The notes below the pieces were generated by a model that saw only the letters and a list, made by a program, of their open reading frames with translations, had not been told where the DNA came from and did no database searches. Below are positions 6,542-8,894 of a stretch of 8,894 nucleotides of DNA, one piece after another. The DNA is taken from positions 1 to 8,894 of the forward strand of contig JAGHCZ010000054.1 of the NCBI GenBank assembly GCA_021160205.1, given 5' to 3'. Made by a program: the position numbers and the translations under genes. Position 1 is the stretch's first letter; every line of letters begins with the position of its first letter. Source of the stretch: Nitrososphaerota archaeon. Lineage in GTDB: Archaea; Thermoproteota; Nitrososphaeria_A; Caldarchaeales; Wolframiiraptoraceae.

Positions 6542-6579
6542 GGAATGAAGATTGAAAGAAGCCGTGATAAAGTTTTTGC

Positions 6580-8894
6580 TTAAGAGGATTTGCCTTCCAG
6601 AGGAGGCCGGGCCTTCAGATAAGTCTTCCTCTTCTTAGATCGAGCTATGATATCGGCTTCAAGCAGCTCGGAGGTTCTTTCTCCCTTCAAATTTAGCTCC
6701 ACGATCACCTCTTCGGGCGTGTATCTTACATCGAAGCCAAGCTTTCTGCAGAGCTCTATCATCCTGGTGTTCTCGGGCATGACCACCCCGTAGATCGTTT
6801 CTAACCCCTTTTCATAGGCTATTTCTATCAGCACATCTATGAGCTTCGTTCCTAAACCCTTTCCCTGAAAATCATCCGCGACCACGACGGCGAATTCTCC
6901 CCGCTTCCTAGTGGGATCCATGATCAGCCTTCCGACACCCACGTTTCTCTTCTTGCCGTTGCCGTCTGTATACTCCGCAATTATGGCCATTTCTCTATCA
7001 TAATCGATATTGCAAAACCTAACGAGCATGTCGTGGGTTATGTCTTTAATGACTTGGAAGAACCTGAAGCGCTTGGTTTCTTCGGATAGGTTTTTGATGA
7101 GCTCCGCTTCGAGGGGCTCGTCTTCCGGCCTGATGGGCCTCAACAATACTTGGGTTCCATCCCTGAGCCTGTAAGGCGTGATGTATTTAGTAGGGTAAGG
7201 CATGATCACTAGGTTGGAATAAGGCGCAATTTTTTCCCCAACAGCTTCCGCGTCGAGAATTATCCTTGCGTCGACGGCGTAGAACTCGTTATCTGAAGCC
7301 ATCAAAGGATTTATGTCTATTTCTTTTATCTCTGGAAAGTCGATTATCATGTTCGCGAACCTGACCATTATCTCCTCGAGCTTTGCAAGGTTCACGGGCT
7401 TTTGGCTTCTATGACCGCGCTTGAGAATCTTATAGATTTTAGTTTCCTCTATTATTCTCCTAGCGAGAACTTGATTGAGGGGGGGAAGTCCGAGCGCATA
7501 GTCTTTGAACACCTCGACGCCCACGCCTCCAGCTCCGAAGAGTATGACGGAGCCGAAGATTGGGTCTTTTTTCGAGCCTAAGATCAATTCGTAATCCGCG
7601 TTGGTTATCATTTTTTGTACGTAGACTCCATCTATCCTCGCGGTTGGAGATTTTTGCTTCACGTTATTGAGGAGCTTGTTGAAGGCTTCCCTCAGCTCCG
7701 CCTCGTTGTTTATTCCCAAGACGACGCCTTCGACGTCTGTTTTGTGAATTATGTCCGGGGAAATTATCTTTAAAACAACTGGATAGCCTATTTTAGAGGC
7801 TATGATTATCGCTTCTCCGACGCTTCTAGCCAATCCGGCTTCCGGCGTGGGAATCCCGTAAACTTTCAAGAATCTCTCGACTTCGTCTTCCGTTAGAACT
7901 TCGCGTTTTTCTTTTAAGGCGCTCCTGATGAGCACCTTCAAATGATTTTTAGGAGGCGCTATGTCTATTGGAAGCTCGTGCGGAGTTTCGTAGAGAAGCT
8001 CTAGGTTCCGCTTATACCTATACATGTACATGTAAGTTCTGACGGCCTTTTCAGGAGTATCGTAGCAAGGGATGTCGCTCCTGAAAAACAGCTTTCTCGC
8101 TTCTTCTATCTCCTCTCCACCGCCCATCCAAACCGCCAAGACCGGTTTTATCTTCTCGAGAGACAAGTCTATTACCGCCTCGGCGAGCTCCTTGGGCTTA
8201 GCGGCTCCTTGAGGAGTGTATATCACGATTACCCCGTCTATGCCGGGGTCGCTGAGACATGCTTTCAATGCTTCGACGTATCTTTTAACGTCGGCGTCTC
8301 CTATGACGTCTATCGGATTTCCCTTGCTCCAGTGGGGTGGAAGAACCGTGTTTAGCGCATCTATTGTTTTTTCTGAGAGCTTCGCCATTTCTCCTCCATG
8401 ATCTATTACCGCGTCGGCGGCAATCACGCCCGGGCCTCCGGCGTTAGTTATTATGGCTAGTCTGGGGCCTGCCGGTAGATATCTTGAGTCGAGGACGCTT
8501 GCGCAGTTAAAGAGATCCTCGATTTCATCTACTCTAATCGCTCCAATTCTCTTGAACGCGGCGTCGTATACTTCGAAGCTTCCGACCATGGATCCGGTAT
8601 GCGACTTAGCCGCCCTCGCTCCGGCTTCATATTTTGCAGGTTTCAGGATTATTATGGGCTTAGTTCTGGCGAATCCTCTAGCAGCGCTTATGAATTTCCT
8701 AGCTCTCTCGAGGCTCTCTATTCCTTCCATATAGATTAGGATGCTTTTCGTATTGGGGTCTTCTCCTAAGTAATCAATTAGGTCTCCGAAATCTATGTCC
8801 AGCATCGAGCCTAGGGATATGAACATGCTGAAAGCCACATGAGAGGCAACCGCCCAGTCGAGTATGGCGGATCCGAGCGCGCCGCTTTGAGAGA
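6580..8894 (-). CDS. ADP-forming acyl-CoA synthetase fused to GNAT acetyltransferase (Pat/PatZ-like), N-terminus outside window
   Basis: The frame is open to the window edge: 770 residues are visible and roughly 130-150, the CoA-binding N-terminus, are missing. Order of domains: end of the CoA-binding region (SQSGALGSAILDWA at the edge), succinyl-CoA-ligase-like domain with KSHTGS (His codon 8601-8599, the family's phospho-His position), ATP-grasp domain with IHKTDVEGV (His codon 7746-7744, the second phospho-transfer His) and the FGAGGVGVEVFKD loop, then a GNAT domain (about bases 7155-6690) with QGKGLG for acetyl-CoA binding. ADP-forming synthetases make acyl-CoA from acid, ATP and CoA; the bacterial Pat fusion of the same layout acetylates lysines, for example on acetyl-CoA synthetase. 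Pat from Salmonella is reported to have lost the catalytic His, whereas both are present here, so it may keep synthetase activity. The tail after the GNAT domain is basic. Full length would be about 900 residues, like bacterial Pat. Confidence 0.9.
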   Translation of the reverse strand, partial: SQSGALGSAILDWAVASHVAFSMFISLGSMLDIDFGDLIDYLGEDPNTKSILIYMEGIESLERARKFISAARGFARTKPIIILKPAKYEAGARAAKSHTGSMVGSFEVYDAAFKRIGAIRVDEIEDLFNCASVLDSRYLPAGPRLAIITNAGGPGVIAADAVIDHGGEMAKLSEKTIDALNTVLPPHWSKGNPIDVIGDADVKRYVEALKACLSDPGIDGVIVIYTPQGAAKPKELAEAVIDLSLEKIKPVLAVWMGGGEEIEEARKLFFRSDIPCYDTPEKAVRTYMYMYRYKRNLELLYETPHELPIDIAPPKNHLKVLIRSALKEKREVLTEDEVERFLKVYGIPTPEAGLARSVGEAIIIASKIGYPVVLKIISPDIIHKTDVEGVVLGINNEAELREAFNKLLNNVKQKSPTARIDGVYVQKMITNADYELILGSKKDPIFGSVILFGAGGVGVEVFKDYALGLPPLNQVLARRIIEETKIYKILKRGHRSQKPVNLAKLEEIMVRFANMIIDFPEIKEIDINPLMASDNEFYAVDARIILDAEAVGEKIAPYSNLVIMPYPTKYITPYRLRDGTQVLLRPIRPEDEPLEAELIKNLSEETKRFRFFQVIKDITHDMLVRFCNIDYDREMAIIAEYTDGNGKKRNVGVGRLIMDPTRKRGEFAVVVADDFQGKGLGTKLIDVLIEIAYEKGLETIYGVVMPENTRMIELCRKLGFDVRYTPEEVIVELNLKGERTSELLEADIIARSKKRKTYLKARPPLEGKSS

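Noticed and set aside
1..8894. CRISPR arrays, tRNA or rRNA genes, insertion sequences
   Set aside because: No regularly spaced repeats, no cloverleaf or rRNA-like stretch, no transposase or inverted terminal repeats were seen on either strand.

Overview
The window looks like a piece of an archaeal chromosome, most likely from a thermophilic TACK- or Asgard-type lineage. The evidence is the mix of genes: a short pyruvoyl S-adenosylmethionine decarboxylase beside an archaeal-type aminopropyltransferase, a TatA-like protein, NurA nuclease, a DUF354 glycosyltransferase, and a fused ADP-forming acyl-CoA synthetase/GNAT protein. TATA-like A-boxes sit at archaeal distances before genes, TTG and GTG starts are frequent, and Shine-Dalgarno sites are strong. 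The exact phylum cannot be fixed from the sequence alone. No RNA genes, insertion sequences, CRISPR arrays or origins were seen, and no gene-free stretch exceeds about 160 bases.

Left half, plus strand. The window opens inside an HpcH/HpaI-type aldolase (2-514). After a 162-base gap with a GC-rich core and a promoter comes a tightly spaced polyamine pair: AdoMet decarboxylase-family proenzyme (677-1063) and aminopropyltransferase (1067-1987). These would supply and use decarboxylated AdoMet to build long-chain polyamines. Then comes a TatA-like protein (2050-2454) with a SAP-like helical motif in its tail. It is followed by a 535-residue single-pass membrane protein (2581-4188) whose layout, and several local sequence stretches, resemble ribophorin I (OST1), a subunit of the eukaryotic oligosaccharyltransferase. 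This is the most interesting item in the window.

Right half, minus strand. Three genes run right to left and probably form one transcription unit: the acyl-CoA synthetase-GNAT fusion (start outside the window, to 6580), NurA (6529-5246) and a DUF354 glycosyltransferase-like protein (5241-4180). The last one ends 9 bases inside the end of the convergent ribophorin-like gene.

Taken together the genes cover polyamine synthesis, protein export, a possible envelope/glycosylation function, DNA-end processing, and acyl-CoA metabolism or protein acylation. There is no clear sign of recent horizontal transfer or of a mobile element.
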